Shown piece after piece: positions 5,621-6,782 of a stretch of 6,782 nt of DNA. The notes under the pieces are model-generated. The model did no database searches and was not told the DNA's origin. It saw only the letters and a list, made by a program, of their open reading frames with translations. The stretch is from Spirochaetales bacterium (GTDB lineage Bacteria > Spirochaetota > Spirochaetia > B11-G9), in contig JALTGJ010000437.1 in assembly GCA_027077185.1 (NCBI GenBank), positions 1 to 6,782 of the forward strand, written 5' to 3'. Made by a program: the position numbers and the translations under genes. The stretch's first letter is position 1, and every line of letters starts with the position of its first letter.

Positions 5621-6337
5621 ATGATTCAACATTTTCCAATTATTTTTCTCACCGGGCGCCCTGCTGCAGGGAAAAGTGAAATAATAGACTATCTAAAAAA
5701 CTGCAGCACAGAAGAAAGACTAGCAAGGTTCCATATTGCAGATTTTATTGAGATAGATGACTTTCCAATGCTTTGGACATGGTTTGAAGAAGATGCCCTT
5801 CTGGAACGCATGGGTAAACCAAGACTTCATTCGGATAAGGAAGGATACTTTAAACATCAGTATCTGTGGAACCTTCTTATTGAAAGAATTGATATGGACT
5901 ATAAAAAAGTACTTACAGATAAAATAGGGTTCAAAGAAAATGGCAGTGCCATACTCGAGTTCGCAAGAGGGAGTCAGCATGGAGGCTTTCGGGAAGCATT
6001 CAGCTACTTTTCAAAAGAGGTTCTTGAGGCAGGGGCTGTACTTTACATTAATGTAAGCTTCGAAGAGTCCCTTAGAAAAAACAAACGCAGATTCAATCCC
6101 GACAAACCTCATAGCATTCTCGAACATGGACTGCCTGATGAGAAATTAACAGAAATGTATAAAGAAAGTGACTGGGAGGATTTCTCATCCAAAGATGCTA
6201 ATTTTTTAAAGGTCAATGATGTCACGATACCCTATGCTGTGTTTAATAATGAGGATGATGTTACTACACAAGGTGGTGACCTTTTAGGTGACAGGCTTGA
6301 AGAAACACTGAACAAACTGTGGAAACTAAAAAAGTAA
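5621..6337 (+). CDS. Uncharacterised P-loop NTPase, possible small-molecule kinase
   Basis: The protein has 238 residues. A Walker A motif follows the first strand: 'IIFLTGRPAAGKSE' with G12-R-P-A-A-G-K18-S19. A candidate Walker B or acidic strand is 'SAILEFARG' (109-117, E113). A later strand and basic helix 'AVLYINVSFEESLRKNKRRF' (139-158) resembles the lid region of nucleotide, adenylylsulfate and gluconate-type kinases, where clustered Arg/Lys contact phosphates. The segment 'FIEIDDFPMLWTWFEED' (42-58), rich in acidic and aromatic residues, may bind substrate. No signal peptide or membrane segment is present, so it is cytoplasmic. AAGGAG (5608-5613) lies 7 nt before the ATG, and the gene is 27 bp behind the permeases in the same direction. 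I do not recognise a named family. From context, phosphorylation of the imported compound is the leading guess; a GTPase or chaperone-like role is possible. Confidence 0.85.
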   Translation: MIQHFPIIFLTGRPAAGKSEIIDYLKNCSTEERLARFHIADFIEIDDFPMLWTWFEEDALLERMGKPRLHSDKEGYFKHQYLWNLLIERIDMDYKKVLTDKIGFKENGSAILEFARGSQHGGFREAFSYFSKEVLEAGAVLYINVSFEESLRKNKRRFNPDKPHSILEHGLPDEKLTEMYKESDWEDFSSKDANFLKVNDVTIPYAVFNNEDDVTTQGGDLLGDRLEETLNKLWKLKK

Positions 6338-6502
6338 ACTGCTTAAAAAAATAGCCAGCCTCAGATAAAGCTATTTGCGCTGTATAGTATTGTCTACTTT
6401 TAAAATACTTCTTCACTAATTTAAGGATAATAAACTGCGCAACATAGCCTTCCAATCCTCAAAAATGGATGTAGAGCCTAAAGCCTAGATAATAAATTCA
6501 GA

Positions 6503-6532
6503 CTGGCAGTTTTCTATTTTTTCATCTATACT
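6503..6532 (+). promoter_or_regulatory. Weak candidate promoter for the Gfo/Idh gene
   Basis: CTGGCA (6503-6508) matches four of six -35 consensus bases. It is 18 bp from TATACT (6527-6532), a five-of-six -10 box. This would give a leader of about 25 nt containing the AGAAGG ribosome binding site. A/T-rich DNA produces such matches by chance, so confidence is low. Confidence 0.3.
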
Positions 6533-6533
6533 T

Positions 6534-6563
6534 GGTCTAATCTATTACTAAAGAAGGTCTAAT
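6534..6563 (+). repeat. Direct repeat GGTCTAAT, 22 bp apart
   Basis: GGTCTAAT occurs at 6534-6541 and again at 6556-6563, where it runs through the ribosome binding site into the first possible ATG. The 22-bp period is about two helical turns, which would put both copies on the same DNA face. It may be a regulator site or chance. Confidence 0.45.
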
Positions 6564-6564
6564 G

Positions 6565-6782
6565 ATGAAAATCAAATGGGGAGTATTAGGAAATGCAGGA
6601 ATAGCAAGAAATTTTGTAATTCCGGGAATGCAGGCTGGGAAATATAGTGAAGTTACTGCAATTGCATCCAGAGATATAAATAAATCAAAAAAGACTGCTG
6701 CAGATATGGGTATTGAAAAAGCCTATGGTTCCTATGAAGATCTCCTGGCTGATAAATCTATTGAAGCGGTATATATTCCACT
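6565..6782 (+). CDS. Gfo/Idh/MocA-family NAD(P)-dependent dehydrogenase (N-terminal part, cut by window edge)
   Basis: Seventy-two complete codons are visible before the right edge. The N-terminal Rossmann strand-turn-helix reads 'IKWGVLGNAGIARNFVIPGM' (G6-x-x-G9-x-x-G12), followed by 'EVTAIASRD', 'AYGSYEDLLAD' and 'IEAVYIPL', all typical of this family. These enzymes oxidise or reduce sugars, inositols and derivatives using NAD(P). Two adjacent ATGs (6562 and 6565) are possible starts. AGAAGG (6552-6557) is 7 nt from the second and 4 nt from the first, so I chose the second; the difference is one methionine. It lies downstream of the sugar importer and P-loop genes on the same strand, which suggests it acts on the imported compound. 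Substrate and the EKP catalytic region lie outside the window. Confidence 0.92.
   Translation, partial: MKIKWGVLGNAGIARNFVIPGMQAGKYSEVTAIASRDINKSKKTAADMGIEKAYGSYEDLLADKSIEAVYIP

Larger units (their letters stand above)
6338..6564. other. Intergenic region before the Gfo/Idh gene
   Basis: This 227-bp stretch breaks the tight gene packing and no ORF in it looks real. A weak stem AAATAGC (6349-6355) / GCTATTT (6370-6376) with a 14-nt loop follows the P-loop gene stop, but no U-run follows, so I do not call a terminator. An 8-bp direct repeat and a weak promoter-like pair occur near its right end. The gap suggests the dehydrogenase gene may have its own promoter in addition to any read-through. 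Confidence 0.5.

Noticed and set aside
5720..5980. Minus-strand ORF of 86 codons
   Set aside because: Antisense to the P-loop protein, which has a clear Walker A motif and ribosome binding site on the plus strand.
6349..6376. Possible terminator stem AAATAGC/GCTATTT after the P-loop gene
   Set aside because: A weak A/T-rich 7-bp stem with a 14-nt loop and no following U-run; not enough for an intrinsic terminator.
6264..6455. Minus-strand ORF of 63 codons at the end of the P-loop gene
   Set aside because: It overlaps the real gene's 3' end and has no ribosome binding site or recognisable motif.
1..6782. CRISPR arrays, insertion sequences, tRNA or rRNA genes
   Set aside because: I looked for regular repeats, transposase motifs, terminal inverted repeats and tRNA T-loop signatures and saw none.

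Overview
The window is AT-rich DNA with tightly packed bacterial genes and AGGAG-type ribosome binding sites. I infer a spirochaete, with moderate confidence. The main hints are the solute-binding protein's signal peptide ending in AAGSKE, the low GC and the RpiR/ABC-sugar gene order. No rRNA or other phylogenetic marker is present, so this stays an inference.

Left part, minus strand (1-1319): three co-oriented genes read away from a central divergent region. They encode a low-molecular-weight protein tyrosine phosphatase, a small DsrE-like protein, and the N-terminal third or less of a DMSO-reductase-family molybdopterin oxidoreductase that runs off the left edge. The last two overlap by 7 nt and are very probably co-translated. 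The oxidoreductase keeps its N-terminal Fe-S cysteines but has no Tat signal, so it is probably cytoplasmic.

Centre (1320-1621): a 302-bp divergent intergenic region with an 86-bp stretch that is almost pure A/T. A textbook sigma-70 promoter (TTGACA, 17 bp, TACAAT) follows. Its predicted transcription start falls on the ATG of the next gene, which has no Shine-Dalgarno sequence, so the regulator mRNA looks leaderless. A perfect inverted repeat (ATATTG-N6-CAATAT) covers the -10 box and is a candidate operator.

Right part, plus strand (1622-6782): a carbohydrate uptake operon. The order is an RpiR/MurR-type regulator with a SIS domain, an exported sugar-binding protein, two MalF/MalG-type (UgpA/UgpE-like) permeases, an uncharacterised 238-residue P-loop protein resembling small-molecule kinases, and the start of a Gfo/Idh/MocA-family dehydrogenase cut by the right edge. 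No ABC ATPase is encoded here, so the importer presumably borrows one from elsewhere. A strong GC-rich stem-loop between binding protein and first permease separates a good Shine-Dalgarno from the start codon it may serve.

Working model (inference): an unphosphorylated sugar or sugar derivative is imported, possibly phosphorylated by the P-loop protein and oxidised by the Gfo/Idh enzyme. The RpiR protein would sense an intermediate, although its SIS domain lacks the usual serine-rich phosphosugar loop. The most novel parts are the P-loop protein, the atypical regulator with its leaderless promoter, and the stem-loop at the binding-protein/permease junction.
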